Positions 16,167 through 24,270 of a stretch of 64,000 nucleotides of DNA are shown here, piece after piece. How positions within the stretch are numbered: position 1 is the first letter of the stretch; each line of letters begins with the position of its first letter. Source of the stretch: DASZGL01 sp035938875 (GTDB lineage: Bacteria > Chloroflexota > Dormibacteria > Aeolococcales > Aeolococcaceae); contig DASZGL010000023.1 of NCBI GenBank assembly GCA_035938875.1, forward strand, positions 1 to 64,000, given 5' to 3'. The notes beneath the pieces were generated by a model. It worked only from the letters and a program-made list of their open reading frames with translations, was not told the origin of the DNA and did no database searches. Made by a program: the position numbers and the translations under genes.

Positions 16167-17183
16167 GTGAACGCCGCCGCAACGGACTGTGCGACAACGC
16201 GCGTGCCGCAGCCATCGCTCACCCAGCTCGACCCGGCGCGGCAGCGCCCCACCCTGGCCATCGTCGGCGCCGGTCGCTGCGGTACCGCGCTGGCCACCGC
16301 GGCGCATCGAGCCGGGTACCGCATCACCGCGGTGCACAGCCGCACCCCCGCCAACGCTCGACGCCTGGCGGGGATGGTAGGAGCCAGCTGTCAGCCCACC
16401 GCGCAGGCGGCGGTGCGTTCGGCGGACATCACCTTCCTCACCGTCCCCGACGCGGCCATCACCCGCGTCGCCGCGACGGTCGCGGCCGCATCGGTGGGGC
16501 TTCGCGGCAAGGCTCTGGTGCACTGCAGCGGGTCGAGCGGCCGCTCCGTCCTCGGCAGCGTCCGACAAGTGGCGGCCCGCGTCGGCGCGGTCCATCCCCT
16601 GCAGGCGCTGAGCGACGCGGACAGCTCCGGCGCGCTCGAGGGCACGTTCTTCGCCGTGGACGCCGACGAGGCGCTGGCGCCGGTGCTCGAGGCGATGGTC
16701 AGAGACATCGGCGGCATCGCGTTCACCGCGCCCTCCGGCGATCGCGCCCTCTACCACGCCGCAGCGGTGCTCGCCGGCAACGCCCCACTGGCTCTGCTGG
16801 CCACCGCCTCGTCGCTGCTGGAGCGCTCCGGGGTCGACGAAGCGATCGCCGGCGAGGCGCTCGCCGTGCTCCTCGAGGGCGCAGCCCGCAACGCCCGGCG
16901 GCTCGGCGCGAAGGCGGCGATGACTGGGCCGGTGGTGCGCAACGACGCGTCCACCGTCGCTCGTCACCTCGAGGCCCTGCGCGGCGACCAGGCGACGCAG
17001 CGTCTCTATCAGCGCATGGCGATGGAGACGCTGCGAACTGTGGGGGTCGTCGGGCGGGAGGACGTGGCTGCGGTGCTCACCGCGCCGTCGTCGCGAGCGG
17101 TGGCCCCGGCATCGCAGCGCCGGCGGGCGCGAGATTCCGCGGCAGCGCCTGTCAGCCTCGGTTCGCGGCTGAGCGCCGCCTGA
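16167..17183 (+). CDS. Rossmann-like / DUF2520 domain protein (putative NAD(P)-dependent reductase)
   Basis: A 338-aa protein. The N-terminal Rossmann fold has LAIVGAGRCGTALATAAHRAG (nucleotide-binding GxGxxG) and FLTVPDAAI. The C-terminal DUF2520 helical domain includes GDRALYHAAAVLAGN. The overall fold resembles ketopantoate reductase and pyrroline-5-carboxylate reductase. GTG at 16167 has GAGGTGA 10 nt upstream; an in-frame ATG at 16125 is the alternative. It stands directly upstream of panB, a frequent arrangement in many bacteria, so a role in pantothenate synthesis (for example as the missing PanE) is plausible but unproven. Confidence 0.85.
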   Translation: MNAAATDCATTRVPQPSLTQLDPARQRPTLAIVGAGRCGTALATAAHRAGYRITAVHSRTPANARRLAGMVGASCQPTAQAAVRSADITFLTVPDAAITRVAATVAAASVGLRGKALVHCSGSSGRSVLGSVRQVAARVGAVHPLQALSDADSSGALEGTFFAVDADEALAPVLEAMVRDIGGIAFTAPSGDRALYHAAAVLAGNAPLALLATASSLLERSGVDEAIAGEALAVLLEGAARNARRLGAKAAMTGPVVRNDASTVARHLEALRGDQATQRLYQRMAMETLRTVGVVGREDVAAVLTAPSSRAVAPASQRRRARDSAAAPVSLGSRLSAA

Positions 17184-17218
17184 GGCGGAGCCTCCGCAGC
17201 AGCACCGGTCACACAGAA

Positions 17219-18013
17219 ATGCCCGTCACCATCTCCGACCTGCTCAGCGCCAAGCGCGAAGGCCGTCGCTTCGTCATGGTCACCGCCTATGACTACCCCA
17301 CCGCGAGGCTGCTCGCCGAGGCTGATGTCCCCGTCCTCCTGGTTGGTGACAGTGTCGGCAACAACGCGCTGGGATATCCCTCGACACTCCCGGTGACCAT
17401 GGAGGACATGTTGCATCACGCGCGGGCGGTGTCTCGGGGCGCACCCAACCAGTTGCTGGTCGGCGACATGCCGTTCGGCGCCTACCACACCTCCGATGAC
17501 GATGCCGTCGCCAATGCGGTCGCCTTTCTCAAGAACGGCATGCACGCGGTCAAGCTGGAGGGCGGTGGCCGGGTCATCGCGCTCGCCCGGCGCCTGGTCG
17601 AGCGTGGCATCCCGGTGATGGGCCACCTGGGGCTGACGCCGCAGTTTCTCAACCTCTTCGGCGGTTTCAAGGTGCAGGGTCGCTCCGATGAGGCGCGCGC
17701 GCACATCCTCGAGGACGCCCGCGCGCTCGAAGAGGCGGGGGCCTTCGCCATCGTCCTCGAGGGCATCCCTCGCAGCCTCGCCGCCGAGGTCACCAGCGCC
17801 GTGGGCGTGCCCACCATCGGCATCGGCGCCGGCCCCGACTGCGACGCCCAGGTCCTGGTTGTCTACGACCTGTTGGGCATCACCCGCGATCGCATGCCCA
17901 AGTTCGTCAAGCCGTACGCGGATCTCGGTGATCGCACCGTCGCCGCAGCGCGGGCCTTCGCCGACGAGGTTGCCGCCGGTGCCTTCCCCGATGACGAGCA
18001 CAGCTACCACTGA
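17219..18013 (+). CDS. panB: 3-methyl-2-oxobutanoate hydroxymethyltransferase
   Basis: A 264-aa enzyme that makes ketopantoate from 2-ketoisovalerate and methylenetetrahydrofolate, the first committed step of pantothenate synthesis. Recognisable segments are MVTAYDYPTARLLAEA, LLVGDSVGNNALGY, KLEGGG, MGHLGLTPQ and TIGIGAGPDCDAQVLV. The decameric TIM-barrel length is normal. The stop is 4 nt before panC, so the pan genes are translated together. Confidence 0.97.
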   Translation: MPVTISDLLSAKREGRRFVMVTAYDYPTARLLAEADVPVLLVGDSVGNNALGYPSTLPVTMEDMLHHARAVSRGAPNQLLVGDMPFGAYHTSDDDAVANAVAFLKNGMHAVKLEGGGRVIALARRLVERGIPVMGHLGLTPQFLNLFGGFKVQGRSDEARAHILEDARALEEAGAFAIVLEGIPRSLAAEVTSAVGVPTIGIGAGPDCDAQVLVVYDLLGITRDRMPKFVKPYADLGDRTVAAARAFADEVAAGAFPDDEHSYH

Positions 18014-18017
18014 GACG

Positions 18018-18974
18018 ATGAACCAGGGACCGCGGGTGCTCGACACCCCGGCCGAGCTGCGCCTGCAGTCCGACCGGTGGCGCGCCGCCGGGATGAGCAT
18101 CGGACTGGTGCCCACCATGGGTGCCCTGCACGAGGGGCATCGCAGCCTGGTGCGCCGGGCCAGGGCGGAGTGTGACCGGGCCGTGGTCAGCATCTTCGTC
18201 AACCCCACCCAGTTCGGGCCGGGGGAGGACCTCGCCCGATATCCCCGCAGCCTCGACACCGATCTCGGCCTGCTCGCCGAGGAGCGCGCGGATGCCGTGT
18301 TCGTTCCCGGCCTGGCCGCGATGTACCCCGAGGGGCTGACCACCGCCGTGCGCGTGAACGGCGCGCTCGTGGAGTTGTGGGAGGGGAGTGCGCGGCCCGG
18401 TCACCTGGACGGTGTGGCCCTGGTCGTGACCAAGCTGCTGGTGGCCGCACGTGCAGATCGCGCCTACTTCGGTGCCAAGGACGCCCAGCAGTGTGCTGTC
18501 GTCCGCCGCCTTGCTCGCGACCTGGACACCGGCACCGAGATCGTCGTCTGTGCCACGGTGCGTGACCAGGACGGCTTGGCCCTGAGCAGTCGCAACCGCT
18601 ACCTGGACGCCGAGCAGCGCCGCCAGGCACTGGCGATTCCCCGCGGGCTGGCTGCGGCGGGACGCGCCTTTGCCTCGGGGGTTCGCGCGTCTGCGGAACT
18701 GATCGACGTGGTGGGCGCGTCGCTGGCCGAGAGCCCGGCGCTGAACCCCGAGTACGTCGCCGTGGTTGACGCCGACACATTCGCGCAAGTCGACGCCGCT
18801 CGCGTCGGATCGAAAATTTTGGTCGCTGCTAGAATAGGTACAGCTCGGCTGGTCGATACTCTTGCCTTGGGGATCGACGAGCTGCCCAAGCCCGGCGGCG
18901 TTTCCGAACCGACCGCGGTGGGCGGCGGCGAGCCGGGCGTCGCCGAGAGGAGCCGCCCGTGCACCGTACCGTGA
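18018..18974 (+). CDS. panC: Pantothenate synthetase
   Basis: A 318-aa ATP-dependent ligase joining pantoate and beta-alanine. It has the nucleotidyltransferase motif HEGH within LVPTMGALHEGHRSLV, IFVNPTQFGPGEDL, FGAKDAQQ and the KMSKS-like ALSSRNRYLD. The last 30 residues (Gly/Pro-rich) extend beyond the usual end and overlap the panD start by 16 nt. The ATG at 18018 follows panB by 4 nt. Confidence 0.97.
   Translation: MNQGPRVLDTPAELRLQSDRWRAAGMSIGLVPTMGALHEGHRSLVRRARAECDRAVVSIFVNPTQFGPGEDLARYPRSLDTDLGLLAEERADAVFVPGLAAMYPEGLTTAVRVNGALVELWEGSARPGHLDGVALVVTKLLVAARADRAYFGAKDAQQCAVVRRLARDLDTGTEIVVCATVRDQDGLALSSRNRYLDAEQRRQALAIPRGLAAAGRAFASGVRASAELIDVVGASLAESPALNPEYVAVVDADTFAQVDAARVGSKILVAARIGTARLVDTLALGIDELPKPGGVSEPTAVGGGEPGVAERSRPCTVP
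18827..18835 (+). promoter_or_regulatory. Possible internal extended -10 promoter within panC
   Basis: TGCTAGAAT is a TGn-TAGAAT extended -10 preceded by an AT-rich GAAAATTTT, unusual inside this GC-rich gene. It lies about 125 nt before the panD start and could give extra expression of panD, nadB and nadC. Confidence 0.3.
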
Positions 18975-19372
18975 TGAAGTCGAAGATCCACCGCGCCACG
19001 GTGACGCGCGCCGATCTCCACTACGAAGGCTCATGTGGGATCGACACCGAGCTGATGCGCCGCGCCGACATCGTCCCTGGCGAACAGGTGCACATCGTCA
19101 ACATCAGCAACGGTTCGCGCGCCGTCACCTACGCGATCGAAGCAGGTCCCGGTGAGATCACCCTCAACGGAGCCATGGCCCACATCGGCGATGCCGGCGA
19201 CATGGTGATCCTCATCACTTATGCGCAGCTCGAAGACGACGAGGTGCACGCGTTTGTGCCCCGCGTCGTCCAGGTCGACGGGCGCAATCGGCCCAGGTCG
19301 AAGAATGCCGGTGACGGTCGAGGGCGGCTGGCACTGACCGGGGGGCGCCACGCCGAGGCGGGCGTCCGCTGA
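18959..19372 (+). CDS. panD: Aspartate 1-decarboxylase proenzyme
   Basis: A 137-aa pyruvoyl enzyme that makes beta-alanine from aspartate for PanC. The N-terminus MKSKIHRATVTRADLHYEGS contains the self-cleavage site Gly24-Ser25; Ser25 becomes the pyruvoyl group. GTG at 18959 gives this standard numbering and has GAGAGGAG 7 nt upstream, inside the panC 3' end. The C-terminus is slightly extended with a basic tail. Confidence 0.97.
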   Translation: MHRTVMKSKIHRATVTRADLHYEGSCGIDTELMRRADIVPGEQVHIVNISNGSRAVTYAIEAGPGEITLNGAMAHIGDAGDMVILITYAQLEDDEVHAFVPRVVQVDGRNRPRSKNAGDGRGRLALTGGRHAEAGVR

Positions 19373-19380
19373 GCACTGCG

Positions 19381-20982
19381 ATGACCACACGGCCGGCTTC
19401 GAACAACGCCTACGACGTCGTTGTCATCGGCAGCGGTATCGCCGGCCTGGTCGCCGCGCTCAGCGCAGCGCCACGCGCGCGTGTTGCCGTGGTCACCAAG
19501 GCCGAGCTGGACGAAGGCTGCAGCCGCTACGCGCAGGGAGGCATCGCCGCGGCGGTCGCGCCAGACGACTCCCCCGATCTGCACTTCGCGGACACCGTCG
19601 CCGCCGGGCGCGGTCTCTGCGATGAGCGGGCGGTGCGCATCCTCGTCGACGAGGGGCCGTCGCGGGTGCGCGAGCTCGTCGAATGGGGTGTCGCCTTCGA
19701 CACGCAGGACGGCGCGCTGCTGGTGGGCCGCGAGGCGGCGCACAGCAGGTCGCGGATCATCCACGCGCGCGGCGACGCCACCGGGCTGGAGATCGAGACT
19801 GCGCTGATCGCCAGGCTGCGCCAGTCCGGTGTGCGGGTCCTCGAACGCCACCAGGCCAGCCGCCTGCTCACCGACGCCTCGGGACGGTGCGTCGGCGTCG
19901 AAGCGCGCGACGCGGACACCGGACAGCTGCGTCGCATCGCCGCCACGGCCACGATCCTCGCCAGCGGAGGCGCCGGCAGGTTGTGGCGGCACAGCACCAA
20001 CCCGCAACCGGCAACCGGCGACGGTGTGGCGCTGGCCTACACCGCCGGCGCCGAGGTAGCGGGCATGGAATTCGTCCAGTTCCACCCGACAGCGTTGGCG
20101 CTCGACGGAGCACCGCGCTTTCTCATCAGCGAAGCGGTCCGCGGCGAAGGCGCCCACGTGGTCAACGCCCGCGGCGAACGCTTCCTCTTCGACAGCGACC
20201 CGCGCGGCGAGCTCGCGCCTCGAGATGTCGTCGCCCAGGCTATCTGGTCGGAGCTGCAGCGCAGCGGCGATGGCAGCGTGTTCCTCGACTGCGCGCCGCT
20301 CGCCGACCGGGCTGCGGTGCGATTCCCCACCATCTACAAGACCTGTCTCGGCTTCGGCATCGACATGCGTCAGCAGCCGATTCCCATCGCTCCCGCTGCG
20401 CACTACCTCATCGGTGGGGTGCGCACCGACCTCAGTGCCGCCAGCAGCATCGACGGCCTGTACGCCTGTGGCGAGGTGGCCAGCAGCGGCGTCCACGGCG
20501 CCAATCGATTGGCCAGCAACAGCCTGCTGGAGTCGGTGGTCTTCGCCCATCGCGCGGTGGAGGCCGCGCTCCACCGTGGCGCCGAGGCCGCGCCACCATC
20601 ACTGGGCGATGCCGTGGCGCGTGTCGACGAGCATCGCGGAGCCGCGCGGGTCGACGGGCGCACGCTCGGCGAACGCCTGCGCACCGCGATGTGGGAGGGA
20701 GCCGGCGTCGTCCGCGACGAGGCGGGGCTTCGCCGCAGCCTGGGCATCATCGAGGAGATCGCAGCGGCCTGCGACCGCGATCCGTCGTCACTCGCAGGTG
20801 AGCTGCGCGCCTGTGCCACCACGGCCTCGCTTGTCTGCACCGCGGCCCTGGCCCGGGAGGAGAGCCGCGGAAGTCACCTGCGTTCCGATCATCCCGGCAG
20901 CAGCGATGCCTGGCTGGGAACATGGATCATGGAGAAGGAGAAGGGACCCCGCTTTGACAGCCACGCTCGATCCGACAACTGA
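19381..20982 (+). CDS. nadB: L-aspartate oxidase
   Basis: A 533-aa FAD enzyme that oxidises aspartate to iminoaspartate for NAD synthesis. The FAD dinucleotide-binding motif is VVVIGSGIAGLVAAL (residues 13-27). Family segments include SRYAQGGIAAAV, HPTAL, RGEGA and GANRLASNSLLE. It follows panD by 8 nt, so pantothenate and NAD synthesis genes, both using aspartate, form one unit. nadA, needed for the next step, is not in the window. The 3' end overlaps nadC by 29 nt. Confidence 0.97.
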   Translation: MTTRPASNNAYDVVVIGSGIAGLVAALSAAPRARVAVVTKAELDEGCSRYAQGGIAAAVAPDDSPDLHFADTVAAGRGLCDERAVRILVDEGPSRVRELVEWGVAFDTQDGALLVGREAAHSRSRIIHARGDATGLEIETALIARLRQSGVRVLERHQASRLLTDASGRCVGVEARDADTGQLRRIAATATILASGGAGRLWRHSTNPQPATGDGVALAYTAGAEVAGMEFVQFHPTALALDGAPRFLISEAVRGEGAHVVNARGERFLFDSDPRGELAPRDVVAQAIWSELQRSGDGSVFLDCAPLADRAAVRFPTIYKTCLGFGIDMRQQPIPIAPAAHYLIGGVRTDLSAASSIDGLYACGEVASSGVHGANRLASNSLLESVVFAHRAVEAALHRGAEAAPPSLGDAVARVDEHRGAARVDGRTLGERLRTAMWEGAGVVRDEAGLRRSLGIIEEIAAACDRDPSSLAGELRACATTASLVCTAALAREESRGSHLRSDHPGSSDAWLGTWIMEKEKGPRFDSHARSDN

Positions 20983-21820
20983 CGCGCTCGCACCCGAGGT
21001 CCTCGACCCGCTGATCGAGGCCGCCCTGGCTGAGGACGTCGGCGGCGGCGACCTCACCAGTGACGCAATCCTTCCGCCGGAGATGACCTGCCGCGGCAAG
21101 ATCGTCTGCAAGCAGGACGGTGTCGTCGCCGGGCTGCCGATCAGCGAGCGGGTCTTCGGTCTCGTCGACAAGCGACTGCAGTTCGACGCCAAGACCGAGG
21201 ACGGTCAGAAGGTCCAGGAGGACCAGATCGTTGCCCGGCTGTTCGGCCCGGCACGATCGATGCTTCGCGCCGAGCGCGTGGCGCTCAACTTCCTGCAGCA
21301 CCTCAGCGGCATAGCCACGCTCACCGCGAAGTACGTCAAGGCGGTGGAGGGCACCAAGACAGAGATTCTCGATACGCGCAAGACGACGCCGGGACTGCGC
21401 GCGCTGGAGAAGTACGCGACCCGCACCGGCGGTGCTGTCAACCATCGCATGGGGCTGTACGACCAGGTGCTCATCAAGGACACCCACCTGGCACTGGCTG
21501 CGGGAGTCAGCCCGGCGCTCCGCGCGGTGCGCAAGGCGCATCCCGAGGCACCGGTGAACGTCGAGGTCAGCAACCTGCAGGAGCTGGAGCAGGCGCTCAA
21601 CGACCGCGCGCCGCGCATCCTTCTCGACAACTTCGCCCCGGGGCAGGTGCGCGAAGCGATGCAGATCATTCGCGGCCGCGCCAAGGTGGAGATCAGCGGC
21701 GGCGTGCTGCTGACCAACGCCAGGGCGTACGCCCTCGCCGGCGCCGACTACATCAGCGTCGGGGCATTGACCCACTCGGCGACGGCACTCGACTTCAGCC
21801 TCAAGGTGACGCGCTACTAG
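20954..21820 (+). CDS. nadC: Nicotinate-nucleotide pyrophosphorylase (quinolinate phosphoribosyltransferase)
   Basis: A 288-aa enzyme converting quinolinate and PRPP to nicotinate mononucleotide. Motifs are EDVGGGDLTSDA, RAERVALNFLQHLSGIAT, LDTRKTTPGLR, GGAVNHRMGLYD, LLDNFAP and the C-terminal EISGGV and DYISVGALTHS. The start is TTG at 20954, with GGAGAAGG about 10 nt upstream inside the nadB 3' end; no ATG or GTG gives the family's N-terminus. The stop codon is part of an inverted repeat shared with the convergent CoA transferase gene. Confidence 0.95.
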   Translation: MTATLDPTTDALAPEVLDPLIEAALAEDVGGGDLTSDAILPPEMTCRGKIVCKQDGVVAGLPISERVFGLVDKRLQFDAKTEDGQKVQEDQIVARLFGPARSMLRAERVALNFLQHLSGIATLTAKYVKAVEGTKTEILDTRKTTPGLRALEKYATRTGGAVNHRMGLYDQVLIKDTHLALAAGVSPALRAVRKAHPEAPVNVEVSNLQELEQALNDRAPRILLDNFAPGQVREAMQIIRGRAKVEISGGVLLTNARAYALAGADYISVGALTHSATALDFSLKVTRY

Positions 21821-21840
21821 CGGTGGCGGGTGACCGCTAG
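21817..21840. terminator. Inverted repeat spanning two convergent stop codons
   Basis: CTAGCGGT (21817-21824) and ACCGCTAG (21833-21840) form a perfect 8-bp stem with an 8-nt loop. The nadC TAG (21818-21820) lies in one arm and the TAG of the convergent CoA transferase gene (21839-21837) in the other. It could act as a two-way terminator, though no U-tract follows on either side. Confidence 0.45.
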
Positions 21841-23552
21841 CTGACCCCGGCACGCCGCAGCTCGGCGGCGGTGTGCTCGCCGGGTCGCGGCGCTGGTGCC
21901 GGTGCGCGCCAGGGCGTGCCGAGCATGCGGATGCCCTGGTCCCACCCTCTGTCGGTGCCGAGGCCGGCCAGCGCCTCGCCCGCGGTCTGCGGCGACGAAG
22001 CGATCACGCCGGCGAGCGCGTCAGCGGCCCAGGCACGACCGCCTCGCGCCGCCTCGCAGCGCGGCGCGAGGTGATGGAGCAGGGCGTCGCGCTGGGCGAG
22101 TTCGACGTGTGCCACTGCGCCGCTGCGCATGCGCTGCCACAGCCCGGCGAGCACCGCCGCCGCCGCCGCGGTCGCGGCGACGGGGTCGCCGAGGGGTACG
22201 CCGGCGGGGCGTACGGGTGCGTCCGCGTCGATCACCGCCTGGCCGCAGAGCATCTCCTGGTCGAAGCCGTAGGCGACGTGCTGCGGCCACGTGTCCGGCT
22301 CGCCACCCAGAGCGGGCAGGTGGAGGACGATGAGCGATGGGTTCAAGGTGCGCAGCGCGGGCGCATCCAGGCCCCAATTGGGCAGGACCCGCGGCGCGTG
22401 CGCCTCGACGAGGACGTCGGCGCTGCGCAAAAGCGCGTGCAGCGCGGCGCGCCCCGCGTCGCCGTCGAGGTCGAGGAGCACGCTCCGCTTGCCCGCGTTG
22501 AATGTCTCGAAGCGCGTCCCCTCGTCGTCGCGAAAGCCGTCCAGCCGTTGCGGCGACTCGACCTTGACCACGGTCGCCCCCCACCTGGCGAGCATCTCGG
22601 TCGCCGCCGGCCCGGCCCAGAGCCCGGCGAGCTCGACGACTCGGACGCCGTGCAACGGTGGCTCGTCACCGATTGCCGGGGGCGACCACCGCGACCCCGG
22701 TCGCAGCTCGCAGCGAAACGGGGAGACGACGCGCCCGTGGCGCACAGCTCCGCGCTCGCGCAGCAGCGGATCGTCGAGCACCTCCGCTGGTGTCAGGCCC
22801 ATGCCGCAGGCGAGGCGCATCGCCTGGAGGATGTCGAACACCTGGCGACGGCTGTGCAGTGCGATCCAGTCGGTGACACTCGAGCAGTCCGCGCGACGCG
22901 CCAGAGCACTGACGGTCTCCCACTCGTCGTCGCGCGACATGCTCAGGCTGACCCAACCATCGCTCGCCCGGGCGAGGCGACCGTTGCGCTCGAGGAATCG
23001 AGCGCCCCGGGTGCGTGGACGCGGCGGGTGGCCGCGCAGGAAGCGCAGCGGGGCATCGTCGAGCATCGCCAGGGTCGTGCTCCGGGCATCGACGATCATC
23101 TGCGGGGCGACGGCTGAGCGCTCGCGGGCGACGACGCCGAGCAGCGCAGCGACCGCAGCCTGGGCTCCGCAGTGGAGGAGGGCCGGCCAGCCGCCGACCA
23201 GCAACGCCTCGCCCTCCGGTTCGCCGGTCAGCGCGGCGAGGCCGAATCCCTCCTGCAGCCGGCGCTCCGAGTCATCGGTTGGGCCGCCTGCGCCGGCGAC
23301 CTGCACGTCCACGGTGCACGCGTGGCGTACGCCGGCGGTGCCGTCGTCGAGCACGATGTCTGGGCCGGCGTCGTCGGCGTCAGTGACGTGCGCTCCGTCG
23401 GCGAGCAGCGCGGCGCTGGGATTCGTCGACGCGACCATGGCCCCGAGGGCGCCGAGGATCCGCGCCGCCTGGGCGGTCGCCGGCGAAGTCCCGGCGTCGC
23501 GCACACGCAGGCCGGCGAGCGGATGCGCCGCATCGCCGGCCTGCGCCCCCAG
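21837..23552 (-). CDS. CoA transferase family III, tandem two-domain fusion
   Basis: About 571 aa holding two CaiB/BaiF-like N-terminal folds. The first (HPLAGLRVRDAG...ARILGALGA, about residues 10-40) is shortened and lacks the usual Asp (GWPALLHCGAQAA replaces the P-x-x-D-x-x-A region). The second (GVRVVELAGLWAGPAATEML, with ATVVKVESPQRLDGF and NAGKRSVLLDL) keeps LGDPVAA with an Asp. The family moves CoA between carboxylates, for example to start degradation of an organic acid. The start is unclear: the frame has no ATG, GTG or TTG before the conserved HPLAGLRV. CTG at 23552, 1 nt after the upstream gene's stop codon, is my tentative choice; GTG at 23504 would cut the first strand. Confidence 0.75.
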   Translation of the reverse strand: MGAQAGDAAHPLAGLRVRDAGTSPATAQAARILGALGAMVASTNPSAALLADGAHVTDADDAGPDIVLDDGTAGVRHACTVDVQVAGAGGPTDDSERRLQEGFGLAALTGEPEGEALLVGGWPALLHCGAQAAVAALLGVVARERSAVAPQMIVDARSTTLAMLDDAPLRFLRGHPPRPRTRGARFLERNGRLARASDGWVSLSMSRDDEWETVSALARRADCSSVTDWIALHSRRQVFDILQAMRLACGMGLTPAEVLDDPLLRERGAVRHGRVVSPFRCELRPGSRWSPPAIGDEPPLHGVRVVELAGLWAGPAATEMLARWGATVVKVESPQRLDGFRDDEGTRFETFNAGKRSVLLDLDGDAGRAALHALLRSADVLVEAHAPRVLPNWGLDAPALRTLNPSLIVLHLPALGGEPDTWPQHVAYGFDQEMLCGQAVIDADAPVRPAGVPLGDPVAATAAAAAVLAGLWQRMRSGAVAHVELAQRDALLHHLAPRCEAARGGRAWAADALAGVIASSPQTAGEALAGLGTDRGWDQGIRMLGTPWRAPAPAPRPGEHTAAELRRAGVS

Positions 23553-23553
23553 C

Positions 23554-23685
23554 TCAGGCGGTGGGCTGATCGGCGCTCGTCGACGGCGTGCGCACGGCGA
23601 GCTTGCTCGCCTGCTTGAGCTTGGCCGCCTTACTGGGCTTCTTGGCGTTCTTCTTGGGAGCGCCGCGTCGCTTCTCGCCTGCCAT
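23554..23685 (-). CDS. Small basic protein (43 aa), function unknown
   Basis: A 43-aa Lys/Ala-rich protein beginning MAGEKRRGAPKKNAKKPSKA. ATG at 23685 is preceded by AAGGAGG with a 4-nt spacer, one of the best ribosome binding sites in the window, which argues for a real gene. The composition suggests a disordered, nucleic acid-binding or histone-tail-like peptide. Its stop is 1 nt before the tentative start of the CoA transferase gene, so it may also serve as a leader for translational coupling. I do not recognise the family. Confidence 0.6.
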   Translation of the reverse strand: MAGEKRRGAPKKNAKKPSKAAKLKQASKLAVRTPSTSADQPTA

Positions 23686-23804
23686 GCTGCCTCCTTGATG
23701 AGCGTGGCGCGCCATGCTGCGCGGGTCGCGCTCACCATAGACCAGAGCATCGCCGCTGGGGAAGACGATGCGACCGGCGGGATGCACCCTATGCTCTGGC
23801 GGAC

Positions 23805-24257
23805 ATGGCGGACAGCGACGAGGCGCGGCTGGGCGACGGCGAGGCGCTGCGCGAGCTTCGCGCCCGCTACACGCACACCTACGACTCCGGTCAGCTCGAG
23901 AACTTTGTCGATCTCTTCGTGGAAGAAGGTGTGCTCCAGCTTGGACCCATGGGCTTCGCCGAGGGACGCGAGCAGATGCGCGCCGCGCTGGCCGGTCCCA
24001 TGGCAAACGCGGCGTTCGCGGTGCACTTCACCACCGACGAGATCACCGAGTTCACCGGGCCCGACAGCGCCCGTGGCACGTCGCGCTTCGCGGTGCACTA
24101 CGGCCGTCAACCCGACATCGAAGGCGCCGGAACGTACCACGACGAGTACCTGCGCACCGCCGACGGCTGGCGCTTCGTCAGCCGCACCATCGACTTCTTC
24201 TACATGGGACCGCGTGGCCTCGCCTGGCCGATGACACCGCCCAAGCTGTCGCCCTAG
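23805..24257 (+). CDS. NTF2-like / SnoaL-like domain protein
   Basis: A 150-aa protein with the cone-shaped NTF2-like fold. Features are an N-terminal helix (LRELRARYTHTYDSGQLENF), DLFVEEGVLQL, HFTTDEITEF and the C-terminal YHDEYLRTADGWRFVSRTID with the usual D-G-W-R-F strand turn. Members include SnoaL cyclases, ketosteroid isomerase-like enzymes and the small subunits of ring hydroxylases. It is divergent from the 43-aa gene and convergent with the P450, 13 nt apart. TATGCT (23790-23795) lies 9 nt before the ATG. The activity cannot be assigned. Confidence 0.85.
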   Translation: MADSDEARLGDGEALRELRARYTHTYDSGQLENFVDLFVEEGVLQLGPMGFAEGREQMRAALAGPMANAAFAVHFTTDEITEFTGPDSARGTSRFAVHYGRQPDIEGAGTYHDEYLRTADGWRFVSRTIDFFYMGPRGLAWPMTPPKLSP

Positions 24258-24270
24258 CAGGCCGGCGGCG

